64,000 nucleotides of DNA. Origin: Botryococcus braunii (taxonomy: Eukaryota; Chlorophyta; Trebouxiophyceae). How positions within the stretch are numbered: position 1 is the first letter of the stretch; each line of letters opens with the position of its first letter. This document shows positions 21,166 through 30,997 of the stretch, piece by piece. The notes beneath the pieces were generated by a model that had not been told where the DNA came from, searched no databases, and saw nothing but the letters and a program-made list of their open reading frames with translations. The stretch covers positions 186,922 through 250,921 of the forward strand of contig KV908546.1 of NCBI GenBank assembly GCA_002005505.1, read 5' to 3'. Made by a program: the position numbers and the translations under genes.

Positions 21166-22669
21166 TGTTGTGTATTAGTTGGAGGATGCCGTAACTGTAA
21201 GCGGTACGTATGCCGTAGGAGAATCACTTCCTGTGAACACCACCAAGTAATCTCAATGTCTATATAGACCAGTGCTCGCACTGCCGTCTATATCTGCCGA
21301 CTGCTCTCCGATCAGGACACCCTTGGCCCTTCAGCAGTCCCAGGAGTTTAATGGCTACTCCCAACCAATCGCTATAACCAGTGTGCAACTCGTCACACAC
21401 AAATAGCCTTACTGTTCGCACAACAGTAACATACAAGCAATGCAGCTCCTGTATTGAAATGAATGTGACAGCAGTATATCAAGCAGTCCTTCAATACAGA
21501 GCAAACACTATTCAGCTTGGAGCTCGAAGCCCAGATGCATTCCACACCCCATCGACTCGTTACAAATGGTTTACGTATATTTACCTGTGAACACCACCAA
21601 GTAATCTCAATGTCTATATAGACCAGTGCTCGCACTGCCGTCTATATCTGCCTGCATCCGAGCGTTACGATTTACTTGTGGGTTCATCAGTGTCCATAAA
21701 ATATATCTAAACCACATAAAACACACACGCAACCTATCCACATATGTGTACGTACCGACTGCTCTCCGATCAGGACACCCTTGGCCCTTCAGCAGTCCCA
21801 GGAGTTTAATGGCTACTCCCAACCAATCTGCACAATATGTGGATCATCAGAGATCAAAACAAAACAGTTATTTAACCAGCAGGAGCATGCTTGTTATACG
21901 TATCTGTACTCACCGCTATAACCAGTGTGCAACTCGTCACACACAAATAGCCTTACTGTTCGCACAACAGTAACATACAAGCAATGCAGCTCCTGCAACA
22001 CAAGACACATGTAATGTTTCATAATCAGCAGAAACATCAGTATGCATGTGCTTAACGCCTACGATCGCAGCCACACGACTGCGACCGTTACCCTTGCCAG
22101 CGATCGCAAGCTTACCTGTATTGAAATGAATGTGACAGCAGTATATCAAGCAGTCCTTCAATACAGAGCAAACACTATTCAGCTTGGAGCTCGAAGCCCA
22201 GATGCATTCCACACCCCATCGACTGCCAAGCTTGCTCGCGATCTGGCGTTTCTATGCCTTCTGATCGTAACCGGCGGTAACGGTACAGTTCCTTTCGAGA
22301 GGCTGTACCGTACTGCATGGTCACATAAACAACCCTGACTTGGCCCTATGCCAACGTGTAGCTCTATAGCTGCACCAGGGATCTCATACTTATACACGCG
22401 TACACACTCAATGGAGTCTTTACCTTGTGACCTTACCGTCACTAGTACAAGACCTGTACTGCATGGAGGTCACTTATATGATCAACCTAACTGAACATAA
22501 TACAATACCCTTTGACACGCAATCAGGCGCATCTTCTTACTTGTACTCCACACGTGGAGAAATTCAAGTTATACAATGTTTCCTAGAACCACTTGATAAA
22601 CTGATAGCGCCCCTGTATCTTGTACGTTTGCCATCACGTATCTATACGTACCTATCAGTTTATACAACA
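21166..22669 (-). repeat. 3' LTR of element H with intron-bearing and processed leader copies
   Basis: On the minus strand, U3 is 22669-22225. Exons follow at 22224-22116, 21992-21914, 21827-21756 and 21651-21585 (109, 79, 72 and 67 nt). They are separated by GT-AG introns of 123, 86 and 104 nt with donors GTAAGC, GTGAGT and GTACGT, each ending in GCAG. At 21584 a fourth donor GTAAAT begins. After 27 nt, ending TGTAACG, a 327-bp copy (21557-21231) of the four exons follows without introns. It ends in CACAG. U5 (21230-21166) closes the LTR. Confidence 0.92.
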
Positions 22670-22813
22670 ATCTTCCCCTTTTAGAAAACATGTATAATGT
22701 CGTTCATTAATGTTGAGTTCAATTGTTCCCATTAACGCACTACTCTTCCGAGCCAAACTTAGAATCTTAGAAGCCCTAAAGCCCTAAAGCCCTAGAACTT
22801 CAACACTCTAGGC
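22670..22813 (-). other. 3' untranslated segment and polypurine tract of element H
   Basis: The minus strand reads AAAAGGGGAAGAT directly before the 3' LTR at 22670-22682. The rest of the segment, up to the pol stop, holds a short AT-rich run and no gene. Confidence 0.75.
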
Positions 22814-25800
22814 TTAACCCATTCTCAAGCTGTCACGATGCTTGAGAAATGCTGGACTGGCCAACGGCTTTGTAAAAATGTCAGCCACATTTTCCTCTGT
22901 GTTGACGTACACCGGCGTGATCTGCCCCCATGCTACCTTTTCCCTCGCTTGATGATAGCACACGCTAACATGCTTGGTGTACTTGGACAATACATGGTTT
23001 TGCAGATTTGCAATACAGCCCATGTTGTCCATTCTTAATTCTACACCAGACACAGACTGACCGAGCTCCTCCAACAAGCTCCCAAGCCATACTCCTTCCT
23101 TTATTGCATGGCTGGCCGCAATAAACTCCGCCTCGACATTGGAAGTAGCAACTGACTGTTGCTTCTTACTTCCCCACGACACTGCTCCCCCATTCAGCAT
23201 GAACACGAAACCAGTTGTTGATTTTCGCGTATCAACATCTCCCGCAAAATCTGAATCTACAAAGCCAGCCAGACTTTGCTTCCCCTTTCCCCCATAAACC
23301 AAACCCATCTCCTTGGTGCCCAACAGGTATCTCACAATCCTCAACCCTGCACGCATGTGTGCAGTGGTTGGGGCAGCACGGTAACGTGCCAGCAGGCTTA
23401 CTGCCTGTGAAATATCAGGACGAGTGGTATTGGCCAGGTACTGCAGTGACCCTACGAGTTCCAGGTACCGGTGTCCGTCCGGTAGTGGAGACCCTGAACC
23501 CGCACTCTCATCCCCCACCTTCCCTTGTGGAAGCTCTGTCTGCACAAAGCTTTTACACATGGGTGTGCTCACTCCCTTGTCACTCTCACTCACTCCAAAT
23601 GACTCCGCAAGATCCTTGATCTTCTGAGTGTTGGAAATCACTATCACTCCCCCATCGCGATCGCGCCTGACTTCACTTCCGAGGAAGTTCTTCACTTCCC
23701 CCAAGTCGTGAACCTTAAATCTTGCTTTCAACTCACCCTTGATTTCTGACACTCTCTCACCACTCTTGCAGATGATCAGCAAATCATCCACATAGGTAAC
23801 AATGAACGCCCGGTCTTCACCCCTTCCGGAGTCCAAGAATAAGGCCGGGTCGCTCCTACATGCCTTGAAACCCATCTCTCCAAGATCCTTGGAGAGCCTT
23901 TTGTGCCATGCCCGAGGTGCCTGCTTGAGTCCATACAAAGCCTTCCTCAAGCGAAACACCTCCTTTTTATCACCATTAGAGAAACCAGGAGGCTGCGTTA
24001 CATACACCTCCTCCTCTAATTCTCCATTGAGAAATGCCGTCTTGATATCCACTTGGTGGATTTCAAGATTTTCTGTTGCTGCAATATTCAGCAACACTCT
24101 CCTACATGCATGGGTGCTGACAGGTGCAAAGGTTTGATCACAATCTATACCTTCTACCTGCCTGCAACCTTGCGCTACGAGTCTTGCCTTAAACCGGATG
24201 ACATCGCCATATTCATCCGTCTTTAAGGCAAACACCCAAATCAGAGGAATCACTTTTGCTCCCTCTGGCCTCCTCACCACCTCATACGTGTCACATTCTT
24301 CAATAGCATCTAGCTCCTCTTGCATGGCTTGCTTCCAGTACTCCTTTTGAGGACTGGCAAGCGCTTCTCCAATGTGTTTTGGAATGGACAACTCTGATGC
24401 TTTCAATTTTGCCTCCTCAACTACTACTGCATGGGCTTTTACTTGCGTGTGATATGCCCCAGGAACATACTTATCTGGCGGGCCAACTCTCTCTCTCAAT
24501 TCGTAACGCCCACCACCTCTTCCCCTCTCTGCATTCTCCTCATTATCATGCTGCTCTTCGTCTCTCTCACTTGCCTGCCCTTGACTTTCACCATCACCAT
24601 TTCCCTCACCAGTCACTTCCCCGGCTGGAAGTTCTGCAGGAAGCTGCTGCAGCACCTCCCGTGCACGCCTCATGACTTCATGCATATCGTCCGTTCGTAA
24701 TTCCGGGTTTATCGCAATTTCGCGTGGGGCATCAATTGCCTCTTCCAGGGAAACCTCAGGTACCTCCTCTTCATCATGAAACAACTCTTCAACCCTCATT
24801 TCAGGTTGTAGTGTGGGTGGAGTTACAACCGGATAGCCCAACTCATCTTCAATAAATCTCACATCCTTACTCACCATTACCTTGCCTTGCACCAGGATCC
24901 GATACGCCTTGGATCCTGTTTCATATCCCACAAACATGCCCGCAACTGAGCGCGGACCAAGTGCTGACAGCTGCCTATCAGGCAGCTTCACATAAGCCAA
25001 ACAACCCCAAACCTTCAGGTGAGCAACTGAGGGTTTCTTGCCATAGAATGCCTCATACGGACAAGACTCCTTTCCACTGACGGCACTCACATTCAGCAGT
25101 CGTACCACAGTGTGTGCTGCCTCAGCCCATAGTTCAGGCCCTGCCTCTGCTGTGAAGAGGAGAGCCCTCACTCGTTCCTTGATTACCCTGTTTACACGCT
25201 CTACCTTGCCATTTTGTTGAGGCGTGTACGGTGCAGAGGTCTGATGCGCGATCCCCTTTCTGGCAAAGAAATCTGCCAGCTCGCGATTTACAAATTCAGT
25301 ACCTCTGTCCGTCCTAACAGTGCCAACTTTACATTTAGTTGACACCTCCCAATTCAAGAGGACCTCTTGAACGAGTGCTCCTACCTCAGTCTTTGAACTG
25401 AACGTCCTGATTTGGATTCTATGCGAGAAGTCGTCCAAAAGGACCAGCATATACTTCTCTCCATTCAGCCCAGCCACAGGCAGCTCTCCCACTACGTCCA
25501 TATGGACCAGCTGAAGTCTCTCAGTAGACTCAGCCGCAGTGGAGGAAGGCGTGGGAGTCCTAGTCTGCTTCCCCCGTATACAACCGTCACAGTGAGTCAC
25601 AACTCTTTCTGCTTCACCCACACTTCCTTTAACCTCATTCACAATCTGCTCTCTCAACATTCTTGACATGCATACAACTCCCGGATGTCCCAACCTTTTG
25701 TGCCACAACTCTGTCTCTTCTCGTGTAGTTACTAAAAGTGCAGCCGCCCCTCCCCATGCACAGAGCCCACTTTTGTGTGACAGGAAGTATAAGCTCCCTT

Positions 25801-27106
25801 TCGGTTCAATGTCACACATGAACTCATTTGCTTGGCACATGACAGCCACATATTCCCCTTTTTCATTTACAGAGAATGTGCATCCATCTTTGACAGCAGC
25901 TGACACGGACAAGAGGTTATCAGTCGCTGTCGGGACATACTCAACATGTGTAAGCAACACACTTCCCCCACCTTGCACAGATAGACACACATTTCCCTGT
26001 GCCTTTCGCAATCCTTGACCATCACTCGCTGCCAGTCCCAGTGGTTTGGCTTCATCATAAACAATGACATTGGACATTAAATGCAAATCATTGCATATAT
26101 GGTTAGTAGCACCCGTGTCAACAATCCACTGCCCTTCCCCAGTGTTTTGTAACTTTGAGGATGCCATCCCTGCCCTTGGATTTACCTCTTCTCCAGTGGG
26201 TGGGTTACCTCGGTTAGGAGGGTGCACAAGTCTTGGGCAGTTCACTTTAATGTGCCCCCTCTCACCACACTCATAGCATGTCCGATTATCGTTCCTGACA
26301 GCCGGACCCGGCTTGCGGACAACAGCCGCCCTTGGAGCCCTTGGTTGCTGATCATTGAAACCAATGGTTTCTGCAACCACCCTTACAGCAGCCAAGGTTT
26401 GGTTAATATTGCATGTAGCAGTGGAAGAAGATAAACTTGGTTTATGAGCATCAAACTGGTACGGAAGGCACTTCAGGATTGACTTCTTGAGTTTTGTTTG
26501 CGTTACTGGCATGTTGTTATCGTTCAGTCTTTTTGCCAGCAGCTCTTTCCTAGCCACATATTCTTCCAACGTGCCCTCATTCCCCATTATTTCACTGTCC
26601 AACAGCTCCAGCCATTGGTCATTGATTTCCAAGTTTGCTCCCCCTTGGAACTGGCTCATAATCCATTTAAATGCCACTGCTGCAGATTCAGCAAATGCCA
26701 CCTTCTGAGCCCACACTTCTGGAACCTTTTGCAGCAACAAATGCAGTGCCACTGCATCCCCTTTAGTCCCCGGCATGGACGTTTTTAGGCATTCCAGCAC
26801 ATTCCTGCTCACGGCACAATGGAACACAATTTGTTTCCAGATGTCCAACGAAAAACCCAGTCTATCTAAGGAGGTGGTGACCTGCAGACTGGAGTTCACT
26901 GGACTCGTCGGATCTTCCCGGCCAGATGTACTGGCCGGTTCAGATCCCCTAGCCACTGCTGTTCCAACTCCTGAATCTCTTCCCATGTCAGTCGCTGTAA
27001 CCCCATCACTGGTTCCAGCCACCCCCGTGAGATCCCCTCGTAGGTCTGGAAGTAATCCGGATGGAGCCGCAACGGATTGAGTCCCAGCTCCTCCACCTCC
27101 CTCCAT
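22814..27106 (-). CDS. gag-pol: Gag-Pol polyprotein of Copia H
   Basis: This 1430-residue polyprotein is uninterrupted. The order is Copia type: a UBN2-like Gag (SSLQVTTSLDRLGFSLDIW through about residue 230), a CCHC knuckle (CYECGERGHIKVNC), protease (WIVDTGATNHICND), a pre-integrase H2C2 motif (LWHKRLGHPG...CDGCIRGKQ) and an integrase core (TDRGTEFVN, PQQNGKVERVN). RT (VDIKTAFLNGELEEEVYV, YVDDLLII) and RNase H (DSDFAGDVDTRKSTTGF) follow. Integrase precedes RT, as expected of Ty1/Copia. An ATG is present at 27106, but expression by -1 frameshift from ORF1 is also possible. Confidence 0.93.
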   Translation of the reverse strand: MEGGGGAGTQSVAAPSGLLPDLRGDLTGVAGTSDGVTATDMGRDSGVGTAVARGSEPASTSGREDPTSPVNSSLQVTTSLDRLGFSLDIWKQIVFHCAVSRNVLECLKTSMPGTKGDAVALHLLLQKVPEVWAQKVAFAESAAVAFKWIMSQFQGGANLEINDQWLELLDSEIMGNEGTLEEYVARKELLAKRLNDNNMPVTQTKLKKSILKCLPYQFDAHKPSLSSSTATCNINQTLAAVRVVAETIGFNDQQPRAPRAAVVRKPGPAVRNDNRTCYECGERGHIKVNCPRLVHPPNRGNPPTGEEVNPRAGMASSKLQNTGEGQWIVDTGATNHICNDLHLMSNVIVYDEAKPLGLAASDGQGLRKAQGNVCLSVQGGGSVLLTHVEYVPTATDNLLSVSAAVKDGCTFSVNEKGEYVAVMCQANEFMCDIEPKGSLYFLSHKSGLCAWGGAAALLVTTREETELWHKRLGHPGVVCMSRMLREQIVNEVKGSVGEAERVVTHCDGCIRGKQTRTPTPSSTAAESTERLQLVHMDVVGELPVAGLNGEKYMLVLLDDFSHRIQIRTFSSKTEVGALVQEVLLNWEVSTKCKVGTVRTDRGTEFVNRELADFFARKGIAHQTSAPYTPQQNGKVERVNRVIKERVRALLFTAEAGPELWAEAAHTVVRLLNVSAVSGKESCPYEAFYGKKPSVAHLKVWGCLAYVKLPDRQLSALGPRSVAGMFVGYETGSKAYRILVQGKVMVSKDVRFIEDELGYPVVTPPTLQPEMRVEELFHDEEEVPEVSLEEAIDAPREIAINPELRTDDMHEVMRRAREVLQQLPAELPAGEVTGEGNGDGESQGQASERDEEQHDNEENAERGRGGGRYELRERVGPPDKYVPGAYHTQVKAHAVVVEEAKLKASELSIPKHIGEALASPQKEYWKQAMQEELDAIEECDTYEVVRRPEGAKVIPLIWVFALKTDEYGDVIRFKARLVAQGCRQVEGIDCDQTFAPVSTHACRRVLLNIAATENLEIHQVDIKTAFLNGELEEEVYVTQPPGFSNGDKKEVFRLRKALYGLKQAPRAWHKRLSKDLGEMGFKACRSDPALFLDSGRGEDRAFIVTYVDDLLIICKSGERVSEIKGELKARFKVHDLGEVKNFLGSEVRRDRDGGVIVISNTQKIKDLAESFGVSESDKGVSTPMCKSFVQTELPQGKVGDESAGSGSPLPDGHRYLELVGSLQYLANTTRPDISQAVSLLARYRAAPTTAHMRAGLRIVRYLLGTKEMGLVYGGKGKQSLAGFVDSDFAGDVDTRKSTTGFVFMLNGGAVSWGSKKQQSVATSNVEAEFIAASHAIKEGVWLGSLLEELGQSVSGVELRMDNMGCIANLQNHVLSKYTKHVSVCYHQAREKVAWGQITPVYVNTEENVADIFTKPLASPAFLKHRDSLRMG

Positions 27107-27876
27107 GATGGCAGTCGGTCAAATACTGCCTTACTCTGCCCTTGGTGTAAACGAAACTGGAACTGTACCAGCTCGATATACACGTGGTATTCTCTGTACC
27201 ACCTGAGTACCTGTCCTGTACCCTCTCTTCCCTCAACAATAGCTCTGTCGAGAAAGAACGAAGGAAAACCTTCCCGTGGCCCGTCTGCAGTTAGCTTAAA
27301 TAACTCCTGCAAACGGTTCCACACTTTCAGAAAATAGTGCACCTCCCAGTCTTCTTTTGGAAGGCTCTTCCCGTATAGCTCTGCTACCTCATGCACCAGG
27401 CTATCAGCAAGGGGATCACTGAACACAATCAATTCCTCCCACTTGACCAAAATGGGCTCCTCTCGTGGCTGTGTCAGACCAGCCAAGAATGCCGTTGATA
27501 TGATTCCTTCACACAGAGCGGACCCTTCTTCACTTTCACAAGTCTTAACAAAGATGTAGTTTGCTCGTTCAACAGGATCAGGAAGATTGTTCAGCACAAT
27601 GTCTTGGTGATGCACAATTGGCCTTTGAAATTGACCCTTTGGAACACCAGGCCTCTCAATATGAATATACAGACCCGGGTCTCCAAAATAGTCAGGAACT
27701 TTAAAGTGAGTCCTGACAAAAGGAATGGGATACTCTGAGTATTCCGGTCTTCTTGGATGCTGTTGACGTACTGCAGGTCGCAGTCCTCTTCCTCTCGTTG
27801 TTGGGAAAGGTCTCGGCGTCCGTTGCTCTTCAGGTTCCGGTGTATCTTCGATCACAATGACTTCCTCCTCTGGCAT
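26896..27876 (-). CDS. ORF1, conserved protein of unknown function in Copia H
   Basis: This 326-residue protein starts at an ATG 27 nt inside the LTR, so it is the first ORF on the genomic RNA. I do not recognise a domain. It is clearly related to the ORF at 34558-35361 of element I. Shared blocks include IVHHQDI.L.NLP.PV, RANYIFV, LVKWEEL, LPKEDWE.HYFL and VFDRLPSW. The N-terminus is acidic and then Arg/Pro-rich. It overlaps gag-pol by about 210 nt, and gag-pol is in the -1 frame relative to it, which would allow programmed -1 frameshifting. A role in RNA binding or particle assembly is only a guess. Confidence 0.8.
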   Translation of the reverse strand: MPEEEVIVIEDTPEPEEQRTPRPFPTTRGRGLRPAVRQQHPRRPEYSEYPIPFVRTHFKVPDYFGDPGLYIHIERPGVPKGQFQRPIVHHQDIVLNNLPDPVERANYIFVKTCESEEGSALCEGIISTAFLAGLTQPREEPILVKWEELIVFSDPLADSLVHEVAELYGKSLPKEDWEVHYFLKVWNRLQELFKLTADGPREGFPSFFLDRAIVEGREGTGQVLRWYREYHVYIELVQFQFRLHQGQSKAVFDRLPSWREVEELGLNPLRLHPDYFQTYEGISRGWLEPVMGLQRLTWEEIQELEQQWLGDLNRPVHLAGKIRRVQ

Positions 27877-27884
27877 GCAGCAAG

Positions 27885-27900
27885 TTGTGGGCCCAGCACC
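27885..27900 (-). other. Primer-binding site region of element H
   Basis: Just inside the 5' LTR the minus strand reads GGTGCTGGGCCCAC. It resembles the half-tRNA site of elements F and I (GGTTATGGGCCCAC) but differs in the anticodon-loop bases. It may use another tRNA half or a mutated site. Confidence 0.45.
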
Positions 27901-27902
27901 TT

Positions 27903-29406
27903 TGTTGTGTATTAGTTGGAGGATGCCGTAACTGTAAGCGGTACGTATGCCGTAGGAGAATCACTTCCTGTGAACACCACCAAGTAATCTCAATGTCTAT
28001 ATAGACCAGTGCTCGCACTGCCGTCTATATCTGCCGACTGCTCTCCGATCAGGACACCCTTGGCCCTTCAGCAGTCCCAGGAGTTTAATGGCTACTCCCA
28101 ACCAATCGCTATAACCAGTGTGCAACTCGTCACACACAAATAGCCTTACTGTTCGCACAACAGTAACATACAAGCAATGCAGCTCCTGTATTGAAATGAA
28201 TGTGACAGCAGTATATCAAGCAGTCCTTCAATACAGAGCAAACACTATTCAGCTTGGAGCTCGAAGCCCAGATGCATTCCACACCCCATCGACTCGTTAC
28301 AAATGGTTTACGTATATTTACCTGTGAACACCACCAAGTAATCTCAATGTCTATATAGACCAGTGCTCGCACTGCCGTCTATATCTGCCTGCATCCGAGC
28401 GTTACGATTTACTTGTGGGTTCATCAGTGTCCATAAAATATATCTAAACCACATAAAACACACACGCAACCTATCCACATATGTGTACGTACCGACTGCT
28501 CTCCGATCAGGACACCCTTGGCCCTTCAGCAGTCCCAGGAGTTTAATGGCTACTCCCAACCAATCTGCACAATATGTGGATCATCAGAGATCAAAACAAA
28601 ACAGTTATTTAACCAGCAGGAGCATGCTTGTTATACGTATCTGTACTCACCGCTATAACCAGTGTGCAACTCGTCACACACAAATAGCCTTACTGTTCGC
28701 ACAACAGTAACATACAAGCAATGCAGCTCCTGCAACACAAGACACATGTAATGTTTCATAATCAGCAGAAACATCAGTATGCATGTGCTTAACGCCTACG
28801 ATCGCAGCCACACGACTGCGACCGTTACCCTTGCCAGCGATCGCAAGCTTACCTGTATTGAAATGAATGTGACAGCAGTATATCAAGCAGTCCTTCAATA
28901 CAGAGCAAACACTATTCAGCTTGGAGCTCGAAGCCCAGATGCATTCCACACCCCATCGACTGCCAAGCTTGCTCGCGATCTGGCGTTTCTATGCCTTCTG
29001 ATCGTAACCGGCGGTAACGGTACAGTTCCTTTCGAGAGGCTGTACCGTACTGCATGGTCACATAAACAACCCTGACTTGGCCCTATGCCAACGTGTAGCT
29101 CTATAGCTGCACCAGGGATCTCATACTTATACACGCGTACACACTCAATGGAGTCTTTACCTTGTGACCTTACCGTCACTAGTACAAGACCTGTACTGCA
29201 TGGAGGTCACTTATATGATCAACCTAACTGAACATAATACAATACCCTTTGACACGCAATCAGGCGCATCTTCTTACTTGTACTCCACACGTGGAGAAAC
29301 TCAAGTTATACAATGTTTCCTAAAACCACTTGATAAACTGATAGCGCCCCTGTATCTTGTACGTTTGCCATCACGTATCTATACGTACCTATCAGTTTAT
29401 ACAACA
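27903..29406 (-). repeat. 5' LTR of element H
   Basis: The LTR starts TGTTGTATAAAC on the minus strand and ends ACACAACA. It is essentially identical to the 3' LTR, and so has the same U3, intron-bearing leader copy, TGTAA and processed leader copy. As the upstream LTR it would drive transcription. Confidence 0.93.
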
Positions 29407-30997
29407 CCCATGCTCCAGGGCTTTCAAGGGCGGCTTGCCCGAGCTTCTCTTTCAAAGTGCCATGAAACCTCTTGACGAGGCCGTTGGCTTGTGGATGGTA
29501 TGGGCTGGTCTTTCTTACTTCTATGAAGCATTGGTCCATTAATGTCTGGAATTCTCCTTGCCATTCCTGGCCATTGTCCGTAATAACAATCTGGGGGCAG
29601 CCGTGCCGTGCCAGAATCTCTTCTTTGAAAAATTTTGCGGTAGTCGATGCCTCTTTGTTTGGGATAATCTTGGCCTCCACCCATTTGGTGAGGTAGTCTA
29701 TGGCGGTGGCAATGTACACTTTCTCTCGCCCCGAGGGCGCATCCATGGGTCCTGTCAGGTCCACTCCAATCATATCGAGGACCCCCGTGACGGCTACGGG
29801 AGTCAGCTCCACCGGCTTGGTGAGCTGAATGGTCCTGTATTGACATCCAGGGCAATGCTGGATGTATATTTTGACGTCGAGGGACATATCTGTCCAGTAA
29901 AAGCGCTCCTTGACAAGATGAATTGTACGGTTAATTCCGTAGTGGCCCATGTCGTCGTGTAGCTCCTTAATGATGTCAAGTCTGTCCTCGTACCATGGTA
30001 CGGTACGTGGGCCAAATCCTCTTGTGGCCTTTCGTACAAGTGGCCAGTTGCGAGTCCTCCATTCAATAGGGAATTCTTCGGCGGCAAAGTAGTAGTTCTG
30101 GGCCCGGCGTGCTATTCGCTTAGCATCCTTGCGGCTTGTCCCAGGTCGGTGTCGTTTGTCGGCGGCTAGGTAGTCAAGTACTTCTTCATCGTCCACAATG
30201 TCACGAGTGGGGACGGCATCTGCAATCTGGTCACATAAAGGGCATAGCCAGGGTCCCCTGGGTACCCGGACCAGTGCAGGCTCCAAACAGTCGATGTGGT
30301 ATCCGTGGTCGCAGAGGTCACATAGTAGCATGGTCTCCTCATCATCTCTTCCCGTGCATACTTGGCACGGTACATCCTCCATAAGCGGCGGGCTGTCAAA
30401 ACGCGTACGCGGTGTAGTCATAGGTTCTTGGCTGGCCAGGGCGGCAGAACGGCCAGATAAAGTCTCTGTAGACGGTGGCAGGTCATAAATCGGTGTTGAT
30501 ACAATTCTCATCTCCGGAAGGTAGTCCCTGGAAGGAAGTGCATCATCCTCCGGGGTCATCATGCGGCGTAGGGTTGGTGAAGTTATTATCTCTCCACGCT
30601 GAGTGGTCTCGTACGCGGGTGGCTGGTAAGGCTGGTCCAGGTCCAATGTGTCTTTGGCGGGCGGCATATTTTCCTTGTCCAAGGTCATGGTGTAGCAGCA
30701 GTGCATGTGGTTCTCCTCAATAATTTCTTTTTCTTGCGGCGGCGGCGGCGGCGGCTCTTCACTGTAGTCTTCACCAGGGGGTGGCTGTAGGCGTAGACGA
30801 GAAAGGCAGTCCACATTCCCATGCAAGGTCCCCGAGCGGTGCTGGATGTCAAAGTCATATTCTTGTAGTTCGATGGCGTATCGTGCTAGCTTGCCGGACA
30901 AATGCGTGTGGTGAGTAACAACTTTAAAGCTTTGTGGTCTGTTACTATAGTAAATTGAACTCCATAGAGGTAGGGGCGGAATAGCTTCACGGCCCAC
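29407..30997 (-). pseudogene. Element G RNase H end, PHD finger and integrase core
   Basis: The frame opens at the end of RNase H (VVTHHTHL, HRSGTLHGNVDCLSR). A Pro- and acid-rich linker of about 150 residues follows. Next is a PHD finger (CQVC...CDLCDHGYHIDC...CPLC, about 30235-30375). The integrase follows, with the H2C2 motif (HDDMGH...HCPGC) and the DDE core. The first two acidic residues are visible (GVDLTGP, TDNGQEW), but the third reads NGLVKR where family members have NGxxER, so the catalytic glutamate is replaced by lysine. The frame is cut at 29411 by H. Confidence 0.88.

Larger units (their letters stand above)
21166..29406 (-). mobile_element. Complete Ty1/Copia element H with intron-bearing LTRs
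   Basis: This 8,241-bp element has 1,504-bp LTRs (21166-22669 and 27903-29406) that differ at about two positions. The TSD is cccat (21161-21165 and 29407-29411). Internally it has a primer site, an extra ORF1, a gag-pol ORF in the -1 frame and a polypurine tract. Both ORFs are intact. It is inserted in the integrase gene of element G. Confidence 0.95.

Noticed and set aside
21231..22442. Small open frames inside the LTRs of H and I as genes
   Set aside because: They coincide with the leader copies and are repeated with the LTR. The GT-AG exon layout explains the sequence better than coding does.
21166..22669. Leader duplication of H as a simple tandem duplication followed by deletions
   Set aside because: Three independent deletions would each have to remove exactly a GT...AG interval, and the same would have to happen twice in I. 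Splicing is simpler.
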